From: Flavobacteriaceae bacterium | GTDB taxonomy: Bacteria; Bacteroidota; Bacteroidia; Flavobacteriales; Flavobacteriaceae | Direction of reading: 5' to 3' | Length of the DNA: 34,776 nucleotides | Assembly: GCA_947478365.1 (NCBI GenBank) | Contig: CANJWG010000008.1 | Coordinates: 1 to 34,776 of the forward strand | Part shown: in pieces, positions 26,334-34,545 of the stretch | How positions within the stretch are numbered: position 1 is the stretch's first letter | How the letters are laid out: every line of letters starts with the position of its first letter | The notes under the pieces: model-generated | What the model was told of the DNA's origin: nothing | Databases searched by the model: none | The model's input: only the letters and a program-made list of their open reading frames with translations | Program-made: the position numbers and the translations under genes

Positions 26334-27965
26334 ATGAGAATAAAACTATACATATTATTTTTTCTTTTATCGACTTCGCTTTTTGCCCAAAAAGTGACGA
26401 CTTCAGTTGATACCACCAAAAACAAAATCGGAGCCGAATTCAAACTGACTTTAAAAACTGACGTTGATACATTATCCAAAGTAAAATTTCCAGAAGCGAA
26501 GAATTTTGGTGCTTTAGAAGTAATTCATTCCTATAAAATTGACACGGTTAGAAATGGAGCTCGTTACGAGTTAATCAAAAAATATGGTTTAACCCAATTC
26601 GACAGCGGAAAATATACCATTCAAAGAATTCCAGTTCTAATCAATGGAAAACCTTTTTTTTCTGATAGCATCAAAGTAGAAGTTAACGATATACAAGTCG
26701 ATACACTAAAGCAAAAGATGTATGACATCAAAGACATCGCAGAAGTTGAAAGTCCGATAAGAACCTGGTGGATTTATCTTTTAATCTTCTTTGCTATAGG
26801 GATTGCAGGTTATTTTATTTATCAATTCATCAAGAAAAGACAAAATCAACCAAAAGATGAAGTCATTGTTTTCAAATCGCCTATAGAAAAAGCAACGACT
26901 TTACTACAGCAATTGGAAATCAAAGAGCTTTGGCAAAAAGGCGAAATCAAACATTATTATTCAGAACTAACCGATATTGCACGTAATTACATCGAAGAAG
27001 AAATCAATATTCCGGCTATGGAAAGTACGACTTCAGAGCTTATTGACGAATTGCGAAAAGCCGCCAAACAAAAGAAACTCAAACTCTCTAACGAAACCGT
27101 TGAAAATCTGGAAAAAGTTTTAAAGCAAGCCGATTTGGTAAAATTTGCCAAAGTAAAACCGCTTGATTTTGAAATTGAAGAAGATAAAAAACGTATTTCA
27201 AGTTCTATTGTAATCATTCATAAATCAATTCCCGAAGTTGTTGAAAATAATGACGAACTGGCTTTATGGAACGAACAGCAAAAAGAGTTAGCTCGTTTAC
27301 AAAAATTGAAAAAACAAAAGCGCATTCGAATTATTTCGACAATAGGAATCATATTGGGAATGTTGCTGCTTTTTGTTTTTGGCTTACTTTATTTCAAAGG
27401 AGTCGATTATGTAAAAGACAAATTCCTTGGTAATCCAACCAAAGATTTAGTCGAAGGGCAATGGGTTTATAGTGACTATGGAAATCCGGGCGTAAGAGTC
27501 GAAACTCCAAAAGTATTAAAACGAATAGATGCTACAAAAACACTCCCAAAAGATGCTATGGCGCTGATTAAAGAAATGCAAACTTTTGGATACGGAAGCT
27601 TATTAGAAGATTTTTATATCGCAGTTTCTACAGTAACTTACAAACAGGAAACACAACTAGATTTGGATAAAACAGCTGAAGGCTACCTAAAAATTATGGA
27701 AACTCAAGGTGCGCAAAACATTATCATGAAGACGGAAGATTTTGATACCCAAAAAGGAATTTCCGGAAAGAAAGCTTATGGAACGATGACCGTTTTAGAC
27801 AAGATTAAAGGCAGGTCAGCCAAAATGTATTATGAAGTATTGCTTTTCAGTCAGAATGGCGGTTTGCAAACTATAATGGTAATGCATCGTGAAGACGATA
27901 AATACGGACAACAAATTGCTGAAAGAATGTTGAACTCAGTCGAATTACAAACAGCAGAACAATGA
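26334..27965 (+). CDS. BatD-like membrane protein with two transmembrane segments (Bat operon)
   Basis: This 543-residue protein has a signal peptide ending LFAQ (about 19), a periplasmic beta-sandwich region (20-140) resembling the N-terminal domain of BatD, a first membrane segment (about 144-167), a cytoplasmic helical region rich in Lys and Glu (170-325) and a second membrane segment (about 331-353). A C-terminal alpha/beta domain (about 370-543) without a known name follows. DUF4381-like content (LQQLEIKELWQKGEIKHYY) precedes the second helix pair. It overlaps batA by 4 bp (ATGA), indicating translational coupling. I see it as a membrane partner of the VWA proteins; the molecular role is not established. 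Confidence 0.82.
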   Translation: MRIKLYILFFLLSTSLFAQKVTTSVDTTKNKIGAEFKLTLKTDVDTLSKVKFPEAKNFGALEVIHSYKIDTVRNGARYELIKKYGLTQFDSGKYTIQRIPVLINGKPFFSDSIKVEVNDIQVDTLKQKMYDIKDIAEVESPIRTWWIYLLIFFAIGIAGYFIYQFIKKRQNQPKDEVIVFKSPIEKATTLLQQLEIKELWQKGEIKHYYSELTDIARNYIEEEINIPAMESTTSELIDELRKAAKQKKLKLSNETVENLEKVLKQADLVKFAKVKPLDFEIEEDKKRISSSIVIIHKSIPEVVENNDELALWNEQQKELARLQKLKKQKRIRIISTIGIILGMLLLFVFGLLYFKGVDYVKDKFLGNPTKDLVEGQWVYSDYGNPGVRVETPKVLKRIDATKTLPKDAMALIKEMQTFGYGSLLEDFYIAVSTVTYKQETQLDLDKTAEGYLKIMETQGAQNIIMKTEDFDTQKGISGKKAYGTMTVLDKIKGRSAKMYYEVLLFSQNGGLQTIMVMHREDDKYGQQIAERMLNSVELQTAEQ

Positions 27966-28963
27966 AAGAGGTAAGCTTCTTAAATCCTGAGTTTTTCTGG
28001 TTGTTTTTATTACTTCCAGCAGTTGTCTTATGGCAATTATGGAAAAGGAAACAGCAATCACCAACATTGAAAATAAGTTCGGTCAAAGGTTTCAAAGCAC
28101 AAAAATCTTTGTTAGCCAAACTGAAACCGTTCTTATTTGTATTTCGATTATTAGCGTTGAGTTCTTTGATTATTGCAATGGCTCGACCAAGAAAAGTAGA
28201 TATCAGCAGCCAAACCAAATCGACTAAAGGAATTGACATTGTAATGGCAATTGACGTTTCGGGAAGTATGTTGGCAAAAGATTTAAAGCCAAACCGAATG
28301 GAAGCTTTGAAAAAAGTAGCCGAAAACTTCGTGGAAGGACGCCCAAATGACCGAATCGGAATTGTAGTTTATGCTTCTGAAGCGTATACTAAAACGCCTG
28401 TTACAAGCGATAAAGCGATTATTCAAGAAGCCATTCAAAGTATTAAATACGATAATGTTTTGAAGGACGGAACCGGAATCGGAATGGGATTGACTACAGC
28501 CGTGAATCGTTTGAAAGACAGTAAAGCCAAAAGTAAAGTGATTATTCTTTTGACTGATGGTGTAAACAACGCAGGTTTTATTGAACCTGAAACAGCTTCC
28601 CAAATTGCCCTTGAGTACGGAATAAAAGTATACACCATAGGAATTGGAACCAATGGCAACGCTATGTTTCCATATGCTTATGCGCCAAATGGCGGTTTTT
28701 TATTCCGGATGATGCCTGTTGAAATTGATGTGAATTTATTGCAGACAATAGCAAAAAATACCGGCGGAAAATATTTCAGAGCCAGCAGCAATAGTAAGTT
28801 AGAATCGATTTATAAGGAAATAAATAAACTGGAAACGACCGAAATTCAAGAGTTGAAGTTCTATGATTATGATGAAAAATACAGGATATTTGTTTGGATT
28901 GCCGGAATTTTGGTCTTGATAGAATTTGGTTTACGAAATACAATTTATAGAAGTTTTATATAA
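27962..28963 (+). CDS. batA: BatA, VWA domain membrane protein
   Basis: This 333-residue inner-membrane protein has an N-terminal hydrophobic segment (about 6-25), a second one (about 55-75), a VWA domain (about 90-280) and a C-terminal membrane segment (about 305-325). The metal-ion-dependent adhesion site is intact: D98-V-S100-G-S102 (AIDVSGSM), the Thr in TKTPVTSD, and D199 in LLTDGVNNAG. Bat proteins were named for aerotolerance in Bacteroides fragilis, though the direct biochemical role is unclear. The start codon overlaps the stop codon of the previous gene. The spacer to batB is unusually long at 244 bp and is filled by two repeat copies. Confidence 0.93.
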   Translation: MKEVSFLNPEFFWLFLLLPAVVLWQLWKRKQQSPTLKISSVKGFKAQKSLLAKLKPFLFVFRLLALSSLIIAMARPRKVDISSQTKSTKGIDIVMAIDVSGSMLAKDLKPNRMEALKKVAENFVEGRPNDRIGIVVYASEAYTKTPVTSDKAIIQEAIQSIKYDNVLKDGTGIGMGLTTAVNRLKDSKAKSKVIILLTDGVNNAGFIEPETASQIALEYGIKVYTIGIGTNGNAMFPYAYAPNGGFLFRMMPVEIDVNLLQTIAKNTGGKYFRASSNSKLESIYKEINKLETTEIQELKFYDYDEKYRIFVWIAGILVLIEFGLRNTIYRSFI

Positions 28964-28966
28964 AAG

Positions 28967-29069
28967 TTTAAACACAAAGAACATGAAGAAGTCATAAAGC
29001 TCACGATGTTCAATTTAAAAAATAATCTTTGTGTACTTAGTGAAAATCTTAGTGCGCTTAGTGGTTAAT
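28967..29069. repeat. dispersed palindromic repeat, copy A (batA-batB spacer)
   Basis: The unit starts TTTAAACACAAAGAACATGA and ends CTTAGTGCGCTTAGTGGTTAA. It is highly similar to copy B, which follows at a 134-bp period, and the flank with TTATATAAAA is duplicated too. Confidence 0.88.
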
Positions 29070-29100
29070 AAAGAATTCAAGAGAGGTCTTATATAAAAAG

Positions 29101-29200
29101 TGTAAACACAAAGAACACGAAGAAGGCGCAAAGCACAAGATGTTCTAATTAATATTCTTTGTGCACTTAGTGAAAAAACTTAGTGCGCTTAGTGGTTAAG
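29101..29200. repeat. dispersed palindromic repeat, copy B (batA-batB spacer)
   Basis: The unit starts TGTAAACACAAAGAACACGA and ends CTTAGTGCGCTTAGTGGTTAA, 7 bp before the batB start codon. It is a tandem partner of copy A. Confidence 0.88.
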
Positions 29201-29207
29201 AAAAAAT

Positions 29208-30248
29208 ATGTACGAGTTAGAAGAAAAATGGTATTTGTATTTCTTGGCTGTCATTCCAGTAATGACGCTACTTTTCCTGTACATTCAATTCTGGAAAAGA
29301 AAGAAACAACGCGAGTTTGGTGATTTGGATTTAATAAAAAAATTAAGTCCCGAAAAATCAGCTTTCAAACCTGCTTTAAAATTAGGAGTAATTTTATTGG
29401 CCTTAACATGTTTAATAATCGGATTGGTTAACCCAAAAATAGGAACCAAATTAGAAACCGTAAAACGCGAAGGAATTGATATCATTTTTGCGATTGACGT
29501 TTCTAAAAGTATGCTTGCTGAAGATGTGGCGCCAAGTCGTTTGGAAAAAAGCAAGCAATTGGTTTCACAGATAATCAATAATTTGGGCAGCGACCGAATT
29601 GGAATCATTGCCTATTCCGGAAGTGCTTTCCCGGTTTTGCCAATTACTACGGATTATAGTGTTGGAAAAATGTTTTTGCAAACTATGAATCCGGGAATGA
29701 TTTCAGCTCAGGGAACATCTATTGATCAAGCGATAAATCTGGCTATTACCTATATTGACAAAAAAGATAAAACTAACAAACTTTTAATCATCATTACCGA
29801 TGGCGAAGATCATTCCGATGCTGCAGTCGATGCTGCAGAAGAGGCTAAAAAATTGGGTTTAAAAATAATGACTGTTGGTGTTGGAACCGAAAAAGGAGAA
29901 ACTATTCCTTTGAAGAAAAACGGTGTGGTAGAAAGTTTTCAACGCGATCAAAATGGAGAAGTCGTCATTACCAAAAGAAATGCCGATGTCTTAAAAACAA
30001 TTGCCAAAAGTGCAGGAGGCGGTTATGTAGACGGAAATTCAACCAAAGAAGTTTTGGATTATGTGAAAAACGCCTTAGATAATATCCAAAAAACGGAATT
30101 TGAAAGCACACAAATGGCCGATTTCAAATCGCAGTTTCAATGGTTTTTAGGATTTGGTTTTTTCTTGTTGCTTTTGGATGTTTTCCTTTTGGAGAAAAGA
30201 ACAAAATGGGTGAAAAAGATGAATTTATTTAATGAGAAAGATAATTAG
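29208..30248 (+). CDS. batB: BatB, VWA domain membrane protein
   Basis: This 346-residue inner-membrane protein has membrane segments at about 8-27, 55-72 and 310-330 around a VWA domain (about 90-290). The metal site is D97-V-S99-K-S101 (AIDVSKSM), a Thr in PITTD and D198 in IITDGEDHSD, so it is complete. BatB is paralogous to BatA and the two presumably work as a pair in the periplasm or at the membrane face. It ends 15 bp before batC. The palindromic repeat ends 7 bp before its start, leaving no room for a normal leader, so any hairpin would lie next to the start codon. Confidence 0.93.
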   Translation: MYELEEKWYLYFLAVIPVMTLLFLYIQFWKRKKQREFGDLDLIKKLSPEKSAFKPALKLGVILLALTCLIIGLVNPKIGTKLETVKREGIDIIFAIDVSKSMLAEDVAPSRLEKSKQLVSQIINNLGSDRIGIIAYSGSAFPVLPITTDYSVGKMFLQTMNPGMISAQGTSIDQAINLAITYIDKKDKTNKLLIIITDGEDHSDAAVDAAEEAKKLGLKIMTVGVGTEKGETIPLKKNGVVESFQRDQNGEVVITKRNADVLKTIAKSAGGGYVDGNSTKEVLDYVKNALDNIQKTEFESTQMADFKSQFQWFLGFGFFLLLLDVFLLEKRTKWVKKMNLFNEKDN

Positions 30249-30263
30249 ATAATAGACCGATAG

Positions 30264-31031
30264 ATGATAGACAGAAAAAAATATTTACTACTGACTACTA
30301 TACTTTTGATTTCCTTTTTGGCGAAAGCCCAAGAAAAGGAAAAAGATAAGGATTTGCCAAAAGGGAACGATTCTTTTGCCGAAAAAAAATATGATGATGC
30401 CGAAGCGGAATACCGAATTTCGGAATCTAAAAATCCAAAAAAATCGATTGCATCTTATAATTTAGGAAACGCTGTTTACAGACAAAATCAATCGGGAGAA
30501 GCTAAATATCATTATGCAAAAGCATTAAAAAACGCTAAAACCAGAACCGAAAAACACCAAGCTTTCCACAATATCGGCAATACGCTGATGAAAGACAAAG
30601 ATTATGGTGGCGCTGTTGAAGCCTATAAAAACGCATTGCGCAACAATCCGGCGGATGAAGAGACTCGTTACAATTATGCTTTGGCTAAAAAGATGTTAAA
30701 AGAAAATCCCCCGAAAAAAGACGATAAAAAAGACAAGGATAAAAAGGATAAGAACAAAGACAAAAAAGACGATAAAAGCAAGGGCAAAGATAAAAAGGAC
30801 GACAAGAAAGACGGAAAGGACAAAGACCAAGATAAAAAAGATGGCGATAAGAATAAAGATAACAAAGACAATAAAGATCAAGGACAACCTAAACCTCAAC
30901 CTGGCGGAATTTCAAAACAACGTTTAGAGAATTTATTGGACGCTGTAAACAATGAAGAGAAAAAAATTCAGGATAAAGTAAACAAACAAAAAGTACAAGC
31001 CAATCCGAAAAAAGCGGAAAAAGATTGGTAA
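30264..31031 (+). CDS. batC: BatC, TPR protein with Lys/Asp-rich tail
   Basis: This 255-residue exported protein has a signal peptide ending AKAQ (about 22), TPR helices (about 30-145; SIASYNLGNAVYRQNQSGEA, then AFHNIGNTLMKDKDYGGAVEAYKNALRNNP) and a long disordered segment of KDKKDK repeats (about 149-212). A short helical end (about 218-255) with GGISKQRLENLLDAVNNEEK follows. BatC in other Bacteroidota also combines TPRs with a charged low-complexity tail. The TPRs probably hold together the Bat complex on the periplasmic side; the charged segment may be a flexible linker. It ends 15 bp before batD. Confidence 0.9.
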   Translation: MIDRKKYLLLTTILLISFLAKAQEKEKDKDLPKGNDSFAEKKYDDAEAEYRISESKNPKKSIASYNLGNAVYRQNQSGEAKYHYAKALKNAKTRTEKHQAFHNIGNTLMKDKDYGGAVEAYKNALRNNPADEETRYNYALAKKMLKENPPKKDDKKDKDKKDKNKDKKDDKSKGKDKKDDKKDGKDKDQDKKDGDKNKDNKDNKDQGQPKPQPGGISKQRLENLLDAVNNEEKKIQDKVNKQKVQANPKKAEKDW

Positions 31032-31046
31032 AATCAATTTGAAAGT

Positions 31047-32813
31047 TTGAAAATGAAAAAGATTTTAATTTTATTATTTATTACAAATTCACTTTTTGCT
31101 CAAGTACAATTTGAGGCAAAAGTGAGCAAGAATTCTTTAGGATTAAACGAACGTCTTCGCGTTGATTTTACAATGAATGCTGATGGCGATAATTTTGCGC
31201 CCCCTAATTTTGAATCTTGTGGTTTTAAAGTTGTCGGCGGTCCAAGTCAGTCTGTTAGTCAATCATGGATAAACGGAAAAAGTTCGTTTAATAAATCGTA
31301 TATCTATATTTTATTGCCAACACAAAAGGGCTCACTTACATTAAAACAGGCTTCCGTTGAAATCAATGGTCAGATTTATAAAACCTTGCCCGTTAAAATC
31401 AATGTCACCAATGCGGTTGAAATTCCAAAAGATCCAAATGAAGCGCCAGCAATTAGTGCTGATGACAATTTGTATTTAGTGGCAGATATTTCAAAAGCCA
31501 ATCCGTATCTCAATGAACCAATTACGGTAGTTTACAAATTGTATTTCAGTTACAACATCGGAATCACGAATTGGCGCGAACTAAATAAACCAAAATACAA
31601 TGATTTTTGGAGTCAAAATATAGACATCAAACAATTGGTTGCTCAGGACGGGATGTTTAAAGGTGAACGCTATCGTTATGTAGTGTTACGAAAAACAGTT
31701 TTATATCCACAAAAATCGGGTAAACTCGAAATTGAGCCACTTTCATTGGATATCGACTGCCAGGTGCCAACGAATAGAAGAAATTTTTGGGGGCAAGCTT
31801 TAATGACGGAAGATAGCAAACGCGTTTCGGCAGGAAGCAAAGTCATCAACGTAAAAGCATTGCCTGAAAAAGGAAAACCTGAAGATTTTAGCGGAGCTGT
31901 TGGCCGAATGGATTTCAAAGTAAAACCTTCCAAAACACTATTGAAAAATGGAGAATCTTTGGATTTAGATATTAGCGTAGTTGGAACCGGAAACCTTAAA
32001 TTGTTTACATTGCCAAAACCGGTGATGCCTGCTGCTTTAGAAATGTATGATCCTGTTCACGACGAAAATGTGTCAACTCCGTTAACCGGAATGACAGGAA
32101 GAATTTCGGATAAATACACGATAATTCCACAATATAAAGGCAATTACCAAATCAAACCGATGCGTTTTACGTACTTTGATTTGGGGTCTAATAGTTATAA
32201 AACTATCACTTCACAACCTATAACTATAAATGTATTAGACGGTCCAAGTGTGGCAAGTTCAGAAAAGACAAATCCGAATGATGTGGCCAAAACCAAATTC
32301 GAAGCGGCCAAATCGTTTGCTTATATCAAACAAAAAACATCCTTGCAACCAATGAAAAAAGATGACTTTCTGGGTTCGGGATTATTTTATTCCTTAATAA
32401 TGTTACCATTTTTAGCGATTCCGTTTCTGATTGTCGGAAGAAGGAAAAAAGAAGCAATGGACAATGATGTTGTCGGTAACAAAATCAAAAAATCGAATGC
32501 TTTGGCAAAGAAATATTTGGGCGATGCCAAGAAACAGTTGGGCAACAAAGAAGCATTTTATATTGCACTTGAAAAAGCAATGCACAATTTTCTAAAAGCC
32601 AAACTAAACATTGAAACTTCGGAAATGAGTAAAGAGAAAATAACCGACCTTTTGCTCTCGCGAAAAGTAAATTCGGAAACGGTTTCAGAATTCATTCAAT
32701 TGACTGAAAATTGTGAATTGGCGAGATATGCTTATTCTTCTGAATCGGCAATCCAAAACGATTATGACAAAGCCGTCGTTATTATTTCTGAACTTGAAAA
32801 GCAATTAAAATAA
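31047..32813 (+). CDS. batD: BatD, membrane-anchored beta-sandwich protein
   Basis: This 588-residue protein has a signal peptide ending LFAQ (about 19), a long periplasmic region of tandem beta-sandwich domains (about 20-400), a single membrane segment (about 444-463; SLIMLPFLAIPFLIVG) and a cytoplasmic helical domain (about 480-588). The opening VQFEAKVSKNSLGLNERLRV is typical of the BatD/DUF3 oxygen-tolerance family, and the sequence WINGKSSFNKSYIYILLPTQ follows. The start could be MKMKK or the second Met (MKKILIL, 6 bp later). Together with BatA, BatB, BatC and BatE it should form a membrane complex driven by the MoxR ATPase; that model is from family knowledge and genome context. Confidence 0.92.
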   Translation: MKMKKILILLFITNSLFAQVQFEAKVSKNSLGLNERLRVDFTMNADGDNFAPPNFESCGFKVVGGPSQSVSQSWINGKSSFNKSYIYILLPTQKGSLTLKQASVEINGQIYKTLPVKINVTNAVEIPKDPNEAPAISADDNLYLVADISKANPYLNEPITVVYKLYFSYNIGITNWRELNKPKYNDFWSQNIDIKQLVAQDGMFKGERYRYVVLRKTVLYPQKSGKLEIEPLSLDIDCQVPTNRRNFWGQALMTEDSKRVSAGSKVINVKALPEKGKPEDFSGAVGRMDFKVKPSKTLLKNGESLDLDISVVGTGNLKLFTLPKPVMPAALEMYDPVHDENVSTPLTGMTGRISDKYTIIPQYKGNYQIKPMRFTYFDLGSNSYKTITSQPITINVLDGPSVASSEKTNPNDVAKTKFEAAKSFAYIKQKTSLQPMKKDDFLGSGLFYSLIMLPFLAIPFLIVGRRKKEAMDNDVVGNKIKKSNALAKKYLGDAKKQLGNKEAFYIALEKAMHNFLKAKLNIETSEMSKEKITDLLLSRKVNSETVSEFIQLTENCELARYAYSSESAIQNDYDKAVVIISELEKQLK

Positions 32814-32817
32814 AGTC

Positions 32818-32858
32818 TTAACCACGAAGAACACTAAGAAGACGCGAAGAACACGAAG
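32818..32858. repeat. left arm of inverted repeat bracketing the GxxExxY gene
   Basis: The 41-nt arm begins TTAACCACGAAGAACACTAA, 4 bp after the batD stop, and ends 2 bp before the GxxExxY start codon. It pairs with 33248-33288: 32 of 41 positions match after reverse complementing, with the outer 12 perfect. Confidence 0.9.
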
Positions 32859-32860
32859 CT

Positions 32861-33244
32861 ATGATTACAGAAGAGGAAATATCGAAAATAGTTTTTGAAT
32901 GTGCTTTAAGAGTTCACAAAGTTCTTGGCCCGGGTTTGCTTGAAAGTGCTTATGAAGAATGTCTATTTTATGAGCTTAAAAAGACAAATCTGAAAGTCGA
33001 AAAACAGAAACCGCTTCCTTTGATATATGAAGAAGTCAATTTAGAAGTTGGTTACAGAATAGATATAATTATTGAAGATAAATTTATAGTTGAAGTAAAG
33101 TCTGTAGAAGCATTAAATGATGTTCATTTGGCACAATTACTTACCTATCTGAAATTATCGGACTGTAAATTGGGATTATTAATTAATTTTAATGTTAAAC
33201 TTTTAAAAGATGGTGTGCGGAGAATTATCAATGGTGCGCTTTAA
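32861..33244 (+). CDS. GxxExxY family protein (PD-(D/E)XK nuclease-like fold)
   Basis: This 127-residue cytoplasmic protein carries the family motif G25-L-L-E28-S-A-Y31. It also has the PD-(D/E)XK pattern: D68 (VGYRIDIII), E78-V-K80 (FIVEVKSVEAL) and a downstream Q92-x-x-x-Y96 (QLLTYLK). The family is common and scattered in Bacteroidota, of unknown function; nuclease activity is predicted from the fold and not shown. The gene is precisely flanked by inverted arms of the dispersed palindrome and interrupts the usual batD-batE neighbourhood, so it looks like an inserted cargo. Its reading direction is that of the operon. Confidence 0.93.
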   Translation: MITEEEISKIVFECALRVHKVLGPGLLESAYEECLFYELKKTNLKVEKQKPLPLIYEEVNLEVGYRIDIIIEDKFIVEVKSVEALNDVHLAQLLTYLKLSDCKLGLLINFNVKLLKDGVRRIINGAL

Positions 33245-33247
33245 AAT

Positions 33248-33288
33248 CTTTGTGCTCATAGTGCCTTCTTTGTGAACTTCGTGGTTAA
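33248..33288. repeat. right arm of inverted repeat bracketing the GxxExxY gene
   Basis: The 41-nt arm, ending CTTCGTGGTTAA, begins 3 bp after the GxxExxY stop and ends 6 bp before the batE start codon. It is the inverted partner of 32818-32858. Confidence 0.9.
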
Positions 33289-33294
33289 ATAAAA

Positions 33295-34041
33295 ATGAAA
33301 AAGCTACTCTTACTACTTATTTTCGTTACTCAAGCTTTTTGGGCTCAAACTGCTTTTGACCAAGGAAATAAATTCTACGGAAAAGAAAATTATCAAGCGG
33401 CAGTTTCAAGTTTTGAAAGCGTTGTAAATTCAGGGAAACAATCGGCTGAATTGTATTTTAATTTGGGAAATTGCTATTACAAACTGCACAAAGTAGCGCC
33501 GGCGATTTACAATTATGAAAAAGCTTTATTGCTTAGTCCAAACGATACTGAAATAAAAACCAATTTAGAATTTGCTCGTAAAATGGCCATTGACGACATC
33601 AAAGTCATCCCAAAAGTGGGCTTCAACAAACTAATTCAGGATTTCACTGCAAAATACTATTACGACACTTGGGCATGGATTGCGGTAGCTTTTGCCTTTT
33701 TATTTTTGTTGTTTTTTATGGGTTATTACTTTTCGCATTCAACCGTCTTCAAACGCGTTTTCTTTTTTGGAATGTTTTTTTGGTTATTGGGAATTGGCCT
33801 AAGTAGCGCTTCTGGTTTTTATGAAAAAGGGCGCATGGATAATGAAAGACCTGCTATTCTTTTTGCTGAGACAGCATCCGTAAAAAGCGAACCAAAAATT
33901 TCGGCAACTGATGCTTTTGTTCTACATGAAGGAACTAAAGTTTATATCCTAGAAAGCATTGCCAACTGGAAAAAAGTAGAACTTACCGACGAAACTACCG
34001 GCTGGATTGAAGAGAGCGCAATTATGGAAATTAAGAATTAG
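33295..34041 (+). CDS. batE: BatE, TPR and SH3-like membrane protein
   Basis: This 248-residue protein has a signal peptide ending FWAQ (about 18), TPR repeats (about 20-105; AELYFNLGNCYYKLHKVAPA), two membrane helices (about 124-146 and 155-177) and a bacterial SH3-like domain (about 190-245) ending TGWIEESAIMEI. This matches BatE of the aerotolerance operon. It is the last recognisable Bat gene. Its start follows the right arm of the repeat by 6 bp. No terminator hairpin is obvious after its stop codon; a CAGTCG-type dispersed repeat begins 5 bp downstream. Confidence 0.92.
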   Translation: MKKLLLLLIFVTQAFWAQTAFDQGNKFYGKENYQAAVSSFESVVNSGKQSAELYFNLGNCYYKLHKVAPAIYNYEKALLLSPNDTEIKTNLEFARKMAIDDIKVIPKVGFNKLIQDFTAKYYYDTWAWIAVAFAFLFLLFFMGYYFSHSTVFKRVFFFGMFFWLLGIGLSSASGFYEKGRMDNERPAILFAETASVKSEPKISATDAFVLHEGTKVYILESIANWKKVELTDETTGWIEESAIMEIKN

Positions 34042-34045
34042 TGTT

Positions 34046-34076
34046 CAGTCGCAGTCGCAGTGTCAGTTTTCAGTTT
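34046..34076. repeat. dispersed CAGTCGCAGTCG repeat, short copy
   Basis: CAGTCGCAGTCGCAGTGTCA followed by GTTTTCAG lies right after the batE stop. It shares the hexamer-like CAGTCG units with 23082-23152 and 34546-34626. Confidence 0.7.
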
Positions 34077-34093
34077 TATTGGCCTTCAATGAC

Positions 34094-34101
34094 TATATTT
34101 G
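34094..34101 (+). promoter_or_regulatory. putative -7 box upstream of the 118-residue hypothetical gene
   Basis: TATATTTG matches TAnnTTTG, 83 bp before the 34185 ATG. The nearest upstream TTG is only 12 nt away, too close for a standard -33 element. Confidence 0.3.
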
Positions 34102-34148
34102 CAATCCTAACTTAGAAATTAGAAGTTGAAATCCAGGCAAAAAGTCTT

Positions 34149-34176
34149 TTTTCTTTTCTCTATTTTCTTTTCTCTA
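34149..34176. repeat. 14-bp tandem duplication before the hypothetical gene
   Basis: TTTTCTTTTCTCTA occurs twice head to tail, ending 8 bp before the ATG at 34185. The pyrimidine-rich leader could form an open ribosome landing region or vary by slippage. Confidence 0.88.
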
Positions 34177-34184
34177 TTTCAAAA

Positions 34185-34541
34185 ATGTCAAGAGACGAAC
34201 AATTAAAAAACCGCTGGGACAAAGTCGTTCAAATCCTTTCCAATCAGTTTGCTGAAGGAGACATTCTGGATTTAGACGCTATCATATACTTAATCGGAGT
34301 GCAGGAATTAGGAAAATTCAAGCAACCTTTCAAAAAAGATGAAAAAGTAAATCTTATGCACATCGCCATTTGCCGTTTGCTCGAACCTTATGGTTTCTAC
34401 GAATTTGATTTTGTAGATAAAGACGGTTGGCCGCATTATAGAATCAAAGAAGAATTACCGCCATTAAAAGCCGGAGAACAATCGGTTTTGATGAAAGAAG
34501 CCATTGTGAATTATTTTCTGGAGAAAGAAGTGATTAAATAG
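34185..34541 (+). CDS. conserved hypothetical protein upstream of pheS
   Basis: This 118-residue protein has no signal peptide or membrane segment and should be cytoplasmic. Codon use and composition match its neighbours, and the even spread of hydrophobic residues (DAIIYLIGVQELGKF, LMHIAICRLLEPYGFY) suggests a real folded helical protein. I do not recognise a domain. The gene lies 133 bp before pheS on the same strand, separated by a dispersed repeat. Function unknown. Confidence 0.82.
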   Translation: MSRDEQLKNRWDKVVQILSNQFAEGDILDLDAIIYLIGVQELGKFKQPFKKDEKVNLMHIAICRLLEPYGFYEFDFVDKDGWPHYRIKEELPPLKAGEQSVLMKEAIVNYFLEKEVIK

Positions 34542-34545
34542 TTTC

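Noticed and set aside
30674-30899. Minus-strand frames coding Leu/Ser- and Phe/Val-rich peptides opposite BatC
   Set aside because: They are the complement of the Lys/Asp tract, which automatically gives hydrophobic low-complexity translations.
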